DNA of 36,960 bases from an uncultured Mycoplasmatota bacterium (GCA_945872435.1 CAMBYP010000007.1:1-36960), one strand, 5' to 3'. Shown: positions 1 to 7,818, numbered from the stretch's first letter. Numbers and translations: made by a program. The notes: generated from the letters alone by a model not told the origin.

Positions 1-1
1 T

Positions 2-115
2 GGGACGTTATTATCATCTATGGTGAAAGGAATTACAATATTACTAGAATTAGGAAAAAGTTTGGGTTCTTCTATTAGAAGAATGGTAGATCATAACATT
101 TGTTTTTATGAATGA
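2..115 (+). CDS. C-terminal fragment of an unidentified protein (left edge)
   Basis: An open frame runs in from the left edge and stops at TGA 113-115, giving 37 residues. The visible tail contains ELGKSLGSSIRRMVDH and ends in a cysteine-containing segment. I do not recognise the family. No start codon is visible because the gene begins outside the window. It precedes the rpsU promoter on the same strand and no hairpin terminator follows it, so even the coding status is moderate. Confidence 0.35.
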   Translation, partial: GTLLSSMVKGITILLELGKSLGSSIRRMVDHNICFYE

Positions 116-148
116 TTGCTGAAAATGACAAATTTCTTATATTTCTTG

Positions 149-177
149 TTGAAAATAGGGGATAAACATGTTATAAT
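149..177 (+). promoter_or_regulatory. rpsU promoter
   Basis: TTGAAA (149-154), a 17-bp spacer and TATAAT (172-177), with an extended -10 TG at 169-170. Predicted transcription start is near 184, giving a leader of about 24 nt before rpsU. Confidence 0.75.
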
Positions 178-207
178 AGCTCTAGCAAAAGAAGGGAGGG
201 AAATGTC

Positions 208-411
208 ATGGAAAGAGTTATTGTAAGAAAAGATGGACTTGATAATGCCTTAAGAATGATGAAACAAAGAGGCATTAAAAACGGCTCCCTTAAAAAAGTA
301 CGCGAACGTCAAGAAGGATATTTAAAACCTGGAGTAAAAAGAAGAATTCGTAAAGAAGAGGCTAGAAAAAATAGTCGTAAAAAGGAACGCAGGGAAAGAA
401 GTTACAACTAA
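208..411 (+). CDS. rpsU: 30S ribosomal protein bS21
   Basis: Small, very basic protein of 67 residues with the bS21 pattern: an N-terminal VIVRKDGLDNALRMMK helix followed by a Lys/Arg-rich tail (KPGVKRRIRKEEARK). bS21 binds the 30S platform near the anti-Shine-Dalgarno region of 16S rRNA and helps initiation. The start at 208 is set by GGGAGG seven bases upstream; an ATG at 203 is out of frame. At 67 residues it is a little longer than the roughly 57-60 typical of Bacilli, the extra length being basic tail. It has its own promoter and is followed by a hairpin, then yqeY, the neighbour order seen in Bacillus. Confidence 0.95.
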   Translation: MERVIVRKDGLDNALRMMKQRGIKNGSLKKVRERQEGYLKPGVKRRIRKEEARKNSRKKERRERSYN

Positions 412-439
412 TTAGAAGCCGAAAGGCTTCTTTTGTAAC
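401..439 (+). terminator. Hairpin between rpsU and yqeY
   Basis: AGAAGCC (414-420), a GAAA tetraloop and GGCTTCT (425-431), then a short T-run. The flanks GTTACAA (401-407) and TTGTAAC (433-439) can extend the stem. The T-run is only 4 nt, so this may be a partial terminator or attenuator that gives rpsU more transcript than yqeY. Confidence 0.7.
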
Positions 440-459
440 TATCATAAAGGAGAGTAAAC

Positions 460-906
460 ATGAAAGATCGTATTTTAAAAGATATCATTACTGCGATGAA
501 AGAACACAATAAAGAAAAGTTAACTGTACTTCGTATGGTAAAAGGTGCTATGCAATTAGAAGAAATCAATAAAAAAGAAACCTTGTCAGATGAAGATGTT
601 ATTGGCGTTTTGGCAAAACAAATTAAAACTAGAAAAGAATCAATTGCCGAATTTGAAAAAGGAAATAGAAAAGATTTAATTGATCAGACAAATGCTGAAA
701 TTAAAATTTTAGAAGAATATATGCCAGAACAATTAAGTGAAGAAGAGGTTGACAAAATCATTGCTACTGCTTTTCAAAATATAACCCCAACTAGCATGAA
801 AGATATGGGGCGTATTATGAAAGAAGTAACACCAAAATTAAAAGGTAAAGCTGATATGAGTATGGTTAGCAATAAGATTAAAAATCAATTAGCAGAAATG
901 TTATAA
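460..906 (+). CDS. yqeY: GatB/YqeY domain protein
   Basis: 148-residue protein matching the YqeY family along its whole length: helical N-terminus (MKDRILKDIITAMKE), the conserved LRMVKGAMQLEEI segment, and a C-terminal GatB-tail-like domain containing LEEYMPEQLSEEEVDKII and MGRIMKEVTPKLKGKADM. The C-terminal part is homologous to the tRNA-binding tail of GatB, the amidotransferase subunit, but YqeY lacks the catalytic domain and its role is unsettled. Start at 460 follows AAGGAGAG. It lies directly downstream of rpsU as in Bacillus. Confidence 0.93.
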   Translation: MKDRILKDIITAMKEHNKEKLTVLRMVKGAMQLEEINKKETLSDEDVIGVLAKQIKTRKESIAEFEKGNRKDLIDQTNAEIKILEEYMPEQLSEEEVDKIIATAFQNITPTSMKDMGRIMKEVTPKLKGKADMSMVSNKIKNQLAEML

Positions 907-942
907 AAAGAAGATATGACAAAATTCATATTTTCTTTTTTT
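907..942 (+). terminator. Terminator after yqeY
   Basis: Stem AGAAGATATGA (909-919) with TCATATTTTCT (926-936), one G-T wobble, followed by a run of Ts to 942. Confidence 0.75.
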
Positions 943-978
943 CCCTCATATATTATCAAAGCGAAAGGAGAAGATAAA

Positions 979-1233
979 ATGGAAAAAGTAAAAAATTACT
1001 TAGAAGTAGAAAAACATTGGTTTGATATTGATGCAAGATTTATTGAAAATGGAGATTTGTTTCACTTACATCGTATAAAAGAAGGATTGTATTCTTTTGC
1101 ACTAGATCAAAAACGTTATTTATTAAATACTGAACATGATATTAACTTAGATAACGATTATGAATTTGAAGTAGAAAACCAATCTTTTGTATTAACTTCT
1201 AAAGGAAAACAAAAAACGTTAGGACGTAGATAA
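979..1233 (+). CDS. Small hypothetical protein
   Basis: 84 residues starting MEKVKNYLEVEKHW and ending KGKQKTLGRR. I chose ATG 979 rather than the longer frame beginning at 916 because AAAGGAG (964-970) sits 8 nt upstream and the 916 start lies inside the yqeY terminator hairpin. No membrane segment, signal peptide or recognised motif. Acidic middle (NTEHDINLDNDYEFEVEN) and basic end. It could be read from low read-through of the yqeY terminator or a weak local promoter that I could not define. A terminator follows. Function unknown. Confidence 0.7.
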   Translation: MEKVKNYLEVEKHWFDIDARFIENGDLFHLHRIKEGLYSFALDQKRYLLNTEHDINLDNDYEFEVENQSFVLTSKGKQKTLGRR

Positions 1234-1261
1234 AATCTTTCAATGAAAGGTTATTTTTTTC
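1234..1261 (+). terminator. Terminator before rpsB
   Basis: AATCTTTC (1234-1241), loop AAT, GAAAGGTT (1245-1252), then ATTTTTTT. It isolates the upstream genes from the rpsB promoter. Confidence 0.75.
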
Positions 1262-1291
1262 TTGCAATTTTAATACATTTTATGTTATATT
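1262..1291 (+). promoter_or_regulatory. rpsB promoter
   Basis: TTGCAA (1262-1267), 18-bp spacer, TATATT (1286-1291) with extended -10 TG at 1283-1284. Predicted transcription start is near 1298, leaving a leader of about 98 nt. Confidence 0.65.
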
Positions 1292-1297
1292 AATTAT

Positions 1298-1395
1298 GGC
1301 TTTTTTATCACACACATTGTGAATTTCGATGCCTAGTGCCAAAAGGTGGTGTCGTTTAGAAACAATGGAGGCTTAACAAAAGGAGGAATGAAAAT
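1298..1395 (+). promoter_or_regulatory. Structured rpsB leader (putative uS2 autoregulatory RNA)
   Basis: The 5' untranslated region can fold into nested stems: an outer CATTGT (1315-1320) with ACAATG (1362-1367), and an inner CGATGCC (1327-1333) with GGTGTCG (1348-1354) containing wobbles. Alternatively GCCT (1331-1334) can pair with AGGC (1369-1372), which would be incompatible with or pseudoknotted to the outer stem and lies just before the AGGAGG site. Ribosomal-protein leaders bound by their own product are well known for many operons; that this one binds uS2 is inference. Confidence 0.5.
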
Positions 1396-2436
1396 ATGAC
1401 AGTTGTGTCAATGAGTTATTTATTAGAAGCTGGTGTTCATTTTGGACATCAAACAAAACGTTGGAATCCTAAAATGAGAGAGTATATTTATACTTCAAGA
1501 GATGATATTTATATTATCAATCTAGAAAAAACAGCAGAAAAAATTGAAGAAGCATATGCTGCTTTAAAAAATATTGCTGCAAATGGTGGAAAAGTTTTAT
1601 TTGTTGGAACAAGAAAACAAGCTCAAGAAGCAATGAAAGAAGAAGCAATCCGTTCTAACAGTTATTATGTAACTGAAAGATGGTTAGGTGGAACTTTAAC
1701 AAACTTCAGAACAATTCGTAAAAGAGTAAAACGTTTAGAAGAAATCGAAAAAATGGAAAAAGATGGAACATTTGATGTGTTACCTAAAAAAGAAGTTATT
1801 GGATTAAAAAAAGAATATGACAAATTAAATAAATTATTATGTGGTATTCGTGATATGTACAAATTACCAGATGCTTTATATATTGTAGACCCTTCAAAAG
1901 AAGCAAATGCAATTCATGAAGCTAGAATTCTTGGAATTCCAGTATTTGGTATTGTAGATACAAATTGTGATCCAGATACAGTTGACTATGTAATTCCAGG
2001 AAATGACGATGCAATTCGTGCTGTTCGTTTAATTACTGGTGTTATGGCTAATGCTATTTGTGAAGCAAATGGTGGAAAGATGAATGAATATGTAAAAGCA
2101 GATGATAAATCACAAGCTAGTGAAATTATGGCTCGTGCTGTAGATTCTGTAAAACGTAAAGAACCAAAAAGATTTGAAAAACGTAACTTTAAGAAACCAT
2201 TTAATAAAGAAGTAAAAGAAAATAATTCTAACGTAAAAGAAGAAAAGAAAAATAATGATGTAAAAGCTAAAGAAGAAGTAAAAAAAGAAAAAGAAGTTGA
2301 AGTAAAAGAAGAAAAAGCCACTACAACAGATTTTTCAAAAATGACAGTTAGTGCACTTCGTGAATTAGCAAAAGAAAAAGATATCAAAGGTTACTCAACA
2401 ATGAAAAAAGCTGAATTAATTGACGCTTTAAAATAA
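1396..2436 (+). CDS. rpsB: 30S ribosomal protein uS2 with C-terminal extension
   Basis: Residues 1 to about 235 are a conventional uS2: [59 protein letters not shown] and [15 protein letters not shown]. uS2 sits at the head-platform junction of the 30S subunit and is needed for bS1 binding in many bacteria. The protein is 346 residues, about 100 longer than typical. The extra part is a Lys/Glu-rich linker (about 240-310) and a compact end (315-346) with [19 protein letters not shown] and KKAELIDAL, which fits the Rho N-terminal/SAP-like helix-extended-loop-helix pattern. Start at 1396 follows AAAGGAGG. A structured leader precedes it and a terminator-like hairpin separates it from tsf. Confidence 0.96.
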   Translation: MTVVSMSYLLEAGVHFGHQTKRWNPKMREYIYTSRDDIYIINLEKTAEKIEEAYAALKNIAANGGKVLFVGTRKQAQEAMKEEAIRSNSYYVTERWLGGTLTNFRTIRKRVKRLEEIEKMEKDGTFDVLPKKEVIGLKKEYDKLNKLLCGIRDMYKLPDALYIVDPSKEANAIHEARILGIPVFGIVDTNCDPDTVDYVIPGNDDAIRAVRLITGVMANAICEANGGKMNEYVKADDKSQASEIMARAVDSVKRKEPKRFEKRNFKKPFNKEVKENNSNVKEEKKNNDVKAKEEVKKEKEVEVKEEKATTTDFSKMTVSALRELAKEKDIKGYSTMKKAELIDALK

Positions 2437-2442
2437 AAAAAC

Positions 2443-2471
2443 GTTAGATGATTTTATATCATCTAACTTTT
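2443..2471 (+). terminator. Hairpin between rpsB and tsf
   Basis: Perfect 10-bp stem GTTAGATGAT (2443-2452) with ATCATCTAAC (2458-2467), followed by only TTTT. Probably a partial terminator, since I see no strong separate tsf promoter in the short gap. Confidence 0.7.
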
Positions 2472-2490
2472 GTAAAGAGGAGGAAAAAAT

Positions 2491-3357
2491 ATGGTAAGTG
2501 CTAGTGCCGTAAAGGAATTAAGAGAAAAAACAGGAGCTGGAATGCTAGACTGTAAAAAAGCTTTAGAAGCAAACAATGGAAATATGGAAGCTTCTATTGA
2601 TTGGCTAAGAGAAAAAGGAATTTCTAAAGCAGCTAAAAAAGCAGATCGTATTGCAGCTGAAGGTCTTGCAGAAATTAAGATTGATGGAAATACTGCAGCA
2701 ATCGTAGAAGTAAACTCTGAAACTGATTTTGTTGCTAAAAATCCTGAATTTAAAGAATTAGTAGATCAAATTTTAAATACTGTTTTAACTAGTAATGCAC
2801 AAGATGTAGAAGGTGTTTTAAGTGAAAATGGATTAAATGATTTACTTGTTGCTAAAATTGCAAAAATTGGAGAAAAATTAAGTTTTCGTCGTTTTGCAAA
2901 AGTAGAAAAAACTGATAGTGCACATTTCGGTTCATATATTCATATGGGTGGAAAAATTGCTGTATTAACAGTAATTGAAGGTGCAAATGAAGAAGTAGCA
3001 CGTGATGTAGCAATGCATGCTGCTGCTATGAGACCTGAATATGTTACAAAAGAAGAAGTACCAGAAGATGTAGTAGCAAGAGAAAAAGAAGTTTTAACTG
3101 AACAAGCCGTAAATGAAGGAAAGCCAAAAGAAATTGCTGAAAAAATGGTACAAGGAAGAATTCAAAAATTCTATAAAGAAATTTGTTTAGCAGAACAACC
3201 ATTTGTTAAAGATAGTGATGTAACAGTTTCACAATATGTAAAAAATAATGGTGGTTCTATTGTAAAAATGATTCGTTTTGAAGTTGGAGAAGGAATGGAA
3301 AAACGTGAAGAGAATTTTGCTGAAGAAGTAATGAAGCAAATGAATCAATCAAACTAA
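2491..3357 (+). CDS. tsf: Elongation factor Ts
   Basis: 288-residue EF-Ts, the nucleotide exchange factor for EF-Tu in the cytoplasm. The N-terminal UBA-like domain has VKELREKTGAGMLDCKKALE, and the EF-Tu contact motif TDFVAKNPEF is present. The core includes FGSYIHMGGKIAVL and the C-terminal part has ICLAEQPFVKDSDVTV. Length is close to the family norm. Start at 2491 follows GAGGAGG. The rpsB-tsf pairing is nearly universal in bacteria, but pyrH and frr, which usually follow in Bacilli, are not here. Confidence 0.97.
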   Translation: MVSASAVKELREKTGAGMLDCKKALEANNGNMEASIDWLREKGISKAAKKADRIAAEGLAEIKIDGNTAAIVEVNSETDFVAKNPEFKELVDQILNTVLTSNAQDVEGVLSENGLNDLLVAKIAKIGEKLSFRRFAKVEKTDSAHFGSYIHMGGKIAVLTVIEGANEEVARDVAMHAAAMRPEYVTKEEVPEDVVAREKEVLTEQAVNEGKPKEIAEKMVQGRIQKFYKEICLAEQPFVKDSDVTVSQYVKNNGGSIVKMIRFEVGEGMEKREENFAEEVMKQMNQSN

Positions 3358-3364
3358 AATTATA

Positions 3365-3394
3365 AAAGCAGTATTTATGAATACTGCTTTTTTT
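3365..3394 (+). terminator. Terminator after tsf
   Basis: Perfect 11-bp stem AAAGCAGTATT (3365-3375), loop TATG, AATACTGCTTT (3380-3390), then a T-run. Confidence 0.85.
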
Positions 3395-3414
3395 GTCTTA
3401 GAAAGGAAACTACA

Positions 3415-3876
3415 ATGATTAAAAGAAGCGATATTTATTTAGGAGTAAGATATGAACAAGGAGTTGTTACACCATTAATTGGTAAATATGAAGGTAAAAA
3501 AATAAAAAATTTAGAGAATGGAGAATTACTAGAACAAACAGGGCAAGTTTATGGAGCAATTGATGGTTTTCCAACGTGTTCTTTAAATTCTATTTTAGAA
3601 GAGTGGAATTTTGGTGATGAACTAAATGAAGAAGCATTAAAAATAATTGTTACAATTTTTAAAAATCCATCTTTAGTAAAATTTGAACTAAATAGAATCA
3701 ATCAAAATAAAATTGATCCATATGATTCATTTGTCATAGAATCACTTTATTTATTATGTTTGAATTCAAATCAAGAAAAAAAGTTAGAACAAATTATGCA
3801 AACAAGAGAACAATTATTTACATTGAGACAACAATTAGTAAAGAAATTAGAAAGTGGAAAAGTAAAGAAAAAGTAG
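3415..3876 (+). CDS. Hypothetical protein downstream of tsf
   Basis: 153-residue soluble protein of unknown family. Start ATG 3415 is preceded by GAAAGGAAAC. The N-terminal half looks globular and mixed alpha/beta (IKRSDIYLGVRYEQGVV), the middle carries a conspicuous GAIDGFPTCSLNSILEEW, and the C-terminal third is a charged helix (EQIMQTREQLFTLRQQL) with a Lys-rich end. No signal peptide or membrane segment. It replaces the pyrH/frr genes that commonly follow tsf. The stop codon lies in a bidirectional terminator shared with yigZ. I cannot assign a function. Confidence 0.75.
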   Translation: MIKRSDIYLGVRYEQGVVTPLIGKYEGKKIKNLENGELLEQTGQVYGAIDGFPTCSLNSILEEWNFGDELNEEALKIIVTIFKNPSLVKFELNRINQNKIDPYDSFVIESLYLLCLNSNQEKKLEQIMQTREQLFTLRQQLVKKLESGKVKKK

Positions 3877-3894
3877 CGTGAATGCTACTTTTTT
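3871..3894. terminator. Bidirectional terminator between converging genes
   Basis: AAGTAGC (3871-3877), loop GTGAAT, GCTACTT (3884-3890), with a T-run on the plus side and an A-rich flank that gives a T-run on the minus side. It contains the stop codon of the upstream gene and abuts the yigZ stop. Confidence 0.8.
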
Positions 3895-4471
3895 AAATGC
3901 GATAACTATTTTCTAATTGTTGAAGCTTAATTTTGGAATGACTTTTTAATGTTTCTAACTCGTCTATAGTGGCATATCCTTCATAAGTAATATTTTCTAA
4001 ATATTGTTTACAAATGATTTCTAAATTGGGACACAATTTATGAATTGTTTGTTCTATTTCATATGAAAATGACAAAATAATATGAGTTTTTAATTGTAAT
4101 GGTTTTATTGTAGAGATATTTATTGCTTCTACAACTGCTTTAGAATATGCTCGAACAAGTCCACCAGCACCTAGTTTAATTCCACCAAAATAGCGAATTA
4201 CGATTGCTAAGATATGTGATAATTGGTGTTTTTCTAAGACATTTAAGATAGGTTGTCCTGCTGTTTTAAGAGGTTCACCATCATCACTACATTTTTTATT
4301 TTGTAATAAAATGTAAGCATAACAATAGTGTGTAGCCAGAGGGTAATCATCTTTTACTTGTTTTAATTTTTCGTTAATTTCTGAAATAGAATGAATAGGG
4401 AATAATAAAGTAATAAATTTAGATTTTTTTATTTCAATTTCATTCATTACTGGATTTATAATTGTATTCAT
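3893..4471 (-). CDS. yigZ: YigZ/IMPACT family protein
   Basis: 192-residue member of the YigZ (UPF0029/IMPACT) family. Seen: the N-terminal IKKSKFITLLFPI, the ATHYCYAYIL segment followed by CSDDGEPLKTAGQPIL, and the VIRYFGGIKLGAGGLVRAYSKAV signature. This is followed by an EF-G domain-V-like C-terminus. The eukaryotic relative IMPACT modulates Gcn2; the bacterial role is unknown. Start at 4471 is supported by GAGGTGA on the minus strand and an extended -10 (TGATATAAT, box at 4489-4494). It is divergent from the Nudix-like gene. Confidence 0.92.
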   Translation of the reverse strand: MNTIINPVMNEIEIKKSKFITLLFPIHSISEINEKLKQVKDDYPLATHYCYAYILLQNKKCSDDGEPLKTAGQPILNVLEKHQLSHILAIVIRYFGGIKLGAGGLVRAYSKAVVEAINISTIKPLQLKTHIILSFSYEIEQTIHKLCPNLEIICKQYLENITYEGYATIDELETLKSHSKIKLQQLENSYRI

Positions 4472-4548
4472 GAGTTCACCTCATAGTTATTATATCAATC
4501 TTGTCAAAAAAAGAAAAGTAATGACATATCTTATAATAGGTGAAAAAT

Positions 4549-4938
4549 ATGTATGATAAAATGTATGTAAGAGGAATTTTGATAAGAAATAATAAAATTT
4601 TATTGGAAAAAATAAATGGTGTTTATCAATTACCTGGTGGTGTTGTTATTGATAACGAGTTTCTAAAAGAAGCGTTAATTAGAAATTTTTATGTGAAGTA
4701 TGGATTACATATTACAGTAAGAAGAGGGCGTGTTTATGATTTGTTGCAAATTCCATTAGAATATATTTATTTTGTCAAAACAGATGATGATATGTTAGAT
4801 CCAAATTTAAAGTGGATATCTATAGATCAATTTTTTAATATTCCATTTTATCAAGAACAATTAAAACAAAAAATGTTAGAGCATTTTCCTTCATATGATG
4901 AAATGGAAGATGTTATTTTTATTGAAAATACCAATTAG
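4549..4938 (+). CDS. Nudix-fold protein with a degenerate Nudix box
   Basis: 129 residues. The fold signature is clear: YVRGILIRNNKILLEK then YQLPGGVV, as in Nudix hydrolases that cleave nucleoside diphosphates linked to X. The Nudix box should read GX5EX7REUXEEXGU. Here GX5EX7R is kept, but the next residues are NFYVK and then YGL, so the Glu of RE and both Glu of the EE pair that bind Mg2+ are gone. The protein is probably not a normal hydrolase; a binding or regulatory role is inference. I chose ATG 4549 over GTG 4540 because the GTG belongs to the AGGTGA site at 4538-4543. TATAAT lies at 4532-4537, so the leader would be very short. Confidence 0.75.
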   Translation: MYDKMYVRGILIRNNKILLEKINGVYQLPGGVVIDNEFLKEALIRNFYVKYGLHITVRRGRVYDLLQIPLEYIYFVKTDDDMLDPNLKWISIDQFFNIPFYQEQLKQKMLEHFPSYDEMEDVIFIENTN

Positions 4939-4952
4939 GTATTTTTATTTTT
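4925..4952 (+). terminator. Terminator after the Nudix-like gene
   Basis: AAAATACC (4925-4932), loop AATTA, GGTATTTT (4938-4945), then a T-rich tail. The stop codon lies in the loop and at the base of the right arm. Confidence 0.75.
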
Positions 4953-4993
4953 TTAGGAAGCATGTTATAATAAAAACACGAAAGAGGGATATC

Positions 4994-5896
4994 ATGAAAA
5001 AAAATAACAGTGTTTGTTTTACAGATTTTGAACTTTATTATTTTTTGTTAAAACTGAATGATATGGGAGCATTAAATTCATATATGAATGTAACAAATGA
5101 TGAAATTTCTGAAATTTTTCATCAATATCTTACGATAGTTGAAAATAAGAATGGACAGTCATTTGATCCTGATGTTCTTCATGCTATATATAAACAAGAT
5201 GATGAAAACTATGATTATTCTGATGAAGCTTATGTGCAAAAATGTAAAGAATATTCTGCTTTCCTTCTTACTTATAAAAATATGATAGAAGCATTGTTAA
5301 TGATTGATAGGGTTATGCCAGAGCCAAGTGAAAAGGAAATCCATTTATTAGAAAGTTTTATTTTATCAGATGATTCTCAATTTGAAGATTTTGAAGAACC
5401 AAGTGAAGAGGAAATAGAGTGTATGAAATTGATTTTTAATACGGATCAAGAAACAAATTTGGTTTATCCTACGGAAGAATTAAATCTTATTTCATATGCT
5501 TGGAAAAGTGGCATGTTAAACATGATTGAAAATGACCTTGGGCATAAAAAAAATAAAAGATTGTTGTTAGAAACAAGAACATTATTATTCATCATATGGG
5601 GAGCATTATCAGTCATTCACTATAAAAATCAACAATATTTAAACATTTTAGGAGATGTTTCTACATGTATACTTTTTAATATCATTCTTTCTATTAATAA
5701 AAAAGAACAAGATGAAGTTTTAAAATATGAGAAAATTTCTTATATTTATAAATGGTTAATGTCTAGCGGATTACTTACAGGACTTAGTCAGAATCAAATT
5801 ACAATGTCTTCAATTGTATTAGTTTCTATGTATTATATAGCAAGTAAATTGACTGGTTGGTATGCAGAAAACGAAAAAATAAAAAGAATAAAATAG
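4994..5896 (+). CDS. Hypothetical protein, 300 residues
   Basis: I place the start at ATG 4994 (GAAAGAGGG upstream, extended -10 TGTTATAAT with box 4966-4971) rather than at the longer frame's 4895, which overlaps the preceding gene. The first half is acidic and helical, with runs such as DDENYDYSDEAY and EDFEEPSEEEIE. The second half is more hydrophobic (LLFIIWGALSVIHY, ILFNIILSI, IVLVSMYYIAS), but the segments are short and broken by polar residues, so membrane association is uncertain. No motif was recognised. It ends 14 nt before uvrC and may be read together with it. Confidence 0.75.
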   Translation: MKKNNSVCFTDFELYYFLLKLNDMGALNSYMNVTNDEISEIFHQYLTIVENKNGQSFDPDVLHAIYKQDDENYDYSDEAYVQKCKEYSAFLLTYKNMIEALLMIDRVMPEPSEKEIHLLESFILSDDSQFEDFEEPSEEEIECMKLIFNTDQETNLVYPTEELNLISYAWKSGMLNMIENDLGHKKNKRLLLETRTLLFIIWGALSVIHYKNQQYLNILGDVSTCILFNIILSINKKEQDEVLKYEKISYIYKWLMSSGLLTGLSQNQITMSSIVLVSMYYIASKLTGWYAENEKIKRIK

Positions 5897-5910
5897 TAGG
5901 GTGATTATAT

Positions 5911-7686
5911 ATGTTAAAAGAAAAATTAAGTTTAGTGCCAAATAAACCTGGATGTTATTTGATGAAAAATGAAGATGGCAATATTATTTATGTAGGTAAA
6001 GCTAAAAAATTAAAAAATCGTTTAAGTTCCTATTTTCGTGGTACGCATACAGGAAAGACAGCTCGTTTAGTAAGTGAAATTAGAGATTTTGAATATATCA
6101 TTGTTGGTAGTGAAAAAGAATCTTTAGTTTTAGAATTAAACTTAATTAAAAAGTATAATCCCAAATATAATATTCTTCTTAGAGATGATAAAAGATATCC
6201 TTATATTGAACTTACAAATGAAGCAGTACCAAGACTTACCATTGTTCGTAATGTGAATCGCAAAAAGAAAAATCAGACACGTATTTTTGGACCATATCCT
6301 AATGTTACAGCTGCTAGAAATACTGTTAATTTATTGAATCGTATATATCCACTTAGAAAATGTCGTACTTATGAAAAAAAGCCTTGTCTTTATTATCATA
6401 TTGGACAATGTCTAGGATATTGTACGAATCAAGTTCCAAAAGAAAAATTAAAACAATTAGAAGAAGATATTTTAAAATTTTTAAGAGGAGATGCTTCTTC
6501 TTTATTAAAAGTATTAGAAGCTAAAATGTATGAGGCAAGTACATCTTTAAATTTTGAAAAAGCAAAAGAATATAAGGAATTATATGATTATGTAACAATT
6601 ACGATTCAAAAACAAAAAGTAGAAATTAATGATATTACTTCCAGAGATGTTTTTGGATATTATGTTGATAAGGGATATTTGTCTATGCAAGTTTTCTTTA
6701 TTCGTGGTGGGAAAATTTTAGAAAGACATTCTGCAATCTTTCCACTTATTGATGAAGTAGAAAATGAAGTGACTCGTTATATTGCTACTTTTTACGAAAA
6801 AGATATTTTACCACCTAAAGAAATTATGGTTCCAAATATAAGTGGAATGGATGAGCTTGCAAGTTATTTAAATATTCCAATTCATATTCCAATCCGTGGT
6901 ACAAAAAAGAAACTAGTTGATATGGCATGTAAAAATGCAGAAAATGCTTTACATGAAAAATTTGAATTGATTAAAAAAGATGAAGATAGAACCATTGGAG
7001 CAAATGAATCTTTAAGAGAAATATTACATTTGAAAAAACTACATCGTATTGAGTTGTTTGATAACTCTAATTTGTTTGGTAGTTATAATGTATCTGGAAT
7101 GGTTGTATTTAAAGATGGAAAACCTAGTAAAAATGATTATCGTAAGTTTAAAATTACAATGGATAAAAATGATGATTATGGTACTATGAGAGAAGCAATT
7201 TATCGCCGTTATTTTAGAGTTTTAAAAGATAATTTGGAAAGACCTGATTTAATTATTGTAGATGGTGGAGTGGGACAAATTCACGTTGCTAGAGAAGTGT
7301 TACAAAGTCTTTCTATGGAAATACCAGTAGTGGGACTAAAAAAAGATAATCATCATGCAACAAGTAAACTTCTTGCTTTTTTTCCATTACAAGAAATTGA
7401 AATTGATAAGCGTAGTAATTTATTTTATTATCTAGAAAGAATGCAAGATGAGGTTCATAATTTTACGATTCATTATCATAAACAATTACGTAGTAAAGGA
7501 GCTTTAGAAAGTATTTTAGACCATGTAGAAGGAATTGGCGAAAAAAGAAAAAAACAATTATTAAAAAAATATCATAGTACTACAAAATTAAAAACATTAA
7601 GTATTTCTGAATTAGAAGAAGTACTACCACATCAAGTTGCACAAAATTTATATTATTTTTTACAAGAAATGGATGAAAAAAAGTAA
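5911..7686 (+). CDS. uvrC: Excinuclease ABC subunit C
   Basis: 591-residue UvrC, the dual-incision nuclease of nucleotide excision repair. An N-terminal GIY-YIG domain makes the 3' incision (KPGCYLMKNEDGNIIYVGKA, about residues 12-38). A Cys-containing region (RKCRTYEKKPCLYYHIGQC) follows, then a UVR helix pair that contacts UvrB (about 199-230). The RNase H-like domain makes the 5' incision (RIELFDNSNLFGSYNVSGM and DLIIVDGGVGQIHVA). A C-terminal helix-hairpin-helix (VEGIGEKRKKQLLKKY) completes it. Start at 5911 follows AGGGTGAT. uvrA and uvrB are not in the window. Confidence 0.97.
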   Translation: MLKEKLSLVPNKPGCYLMKNEDGNIIYVGKAKKLKNRLSSYFRGTHTGKTARLVSEIRDFEYIIVGSEKESLVLELNLIKKYNPKYNILLRDDKRYPYIELTNEAVPRLTIVRNVNRKKKNQTRIFGPYPNVTAARNTVNLLNRIYPLRKCRTYEKKPCLYYHIGQCLGYCTNQVPKEKLKQLEEDILKFLRGDASSLLKVLEAKMYEASTSLNFEKAKEYKELYDYVTITIQKQKVEINDITSRDVFGYYVDKGYLSMQVFFIRGGKILERHSAIFPLIDEVENEVTRYIATFYEKDILPPKEIMVPNISGMDELASYLNIPIHIPIRGTKKKLVDMACKNAENALHEKFELIKKDEDRTIGANESLREILHLKKLHRIELFDNSNLFGSYNVSGMVVFKDGKPSKNDYRKFKITMDKNDDYGTMREAIYRRYFRVLKDNLERPDLIIVDGGVGQIHVAREVLQSLSMEIPVVGLKKDNHHATSKLLAFFPLQEIEIDKRSNLFYYLERMQDEVHNFTIHYHKQLRSKGALESILDHVEGIGEKRKKQLLKKYHSTTKLKTLSISELEEVLPHQVAQNLYYFLQEMDEKK

Positions 7687-7769
7687 TGTTGGACTCTATT
7701 GCAACATTGTAACTTTTTTCATCTCTTTTTTACAATACAAACATTAAAGTGTGTAATCTATTTATATCA

Positions 7770-7797
7770 TAGAATATTTAAAATATTCTATTTTTGT
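7770..7797 (+). terminator. Terminator after uvrC abutting the next promoter
   Basis: TAGAATATT (7770-7778), loop TAA, AATATTCTA (7782-7790), then TTTTTGTTTT. The -10 box TATAAT of the next gene begins at 7800, immediately after the T-run. A weaker hairpin lies closer to the uvrC stop (7685-7708). Confidence 0.7.
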
Positions 7798-7818
7798 TTT
7801 ATAATAGTAGATGAAGTG

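Noticed and set aside
1665-2387. Minus-strand open frames of 65 and 133 codons inside rpsB
   Set aside because: They lie entirely antisense to a certain ribosomal protein gene, lack Shine-Dalgarno sites, and reflect the low-complexity Lys/Glu-rich coding sequence.
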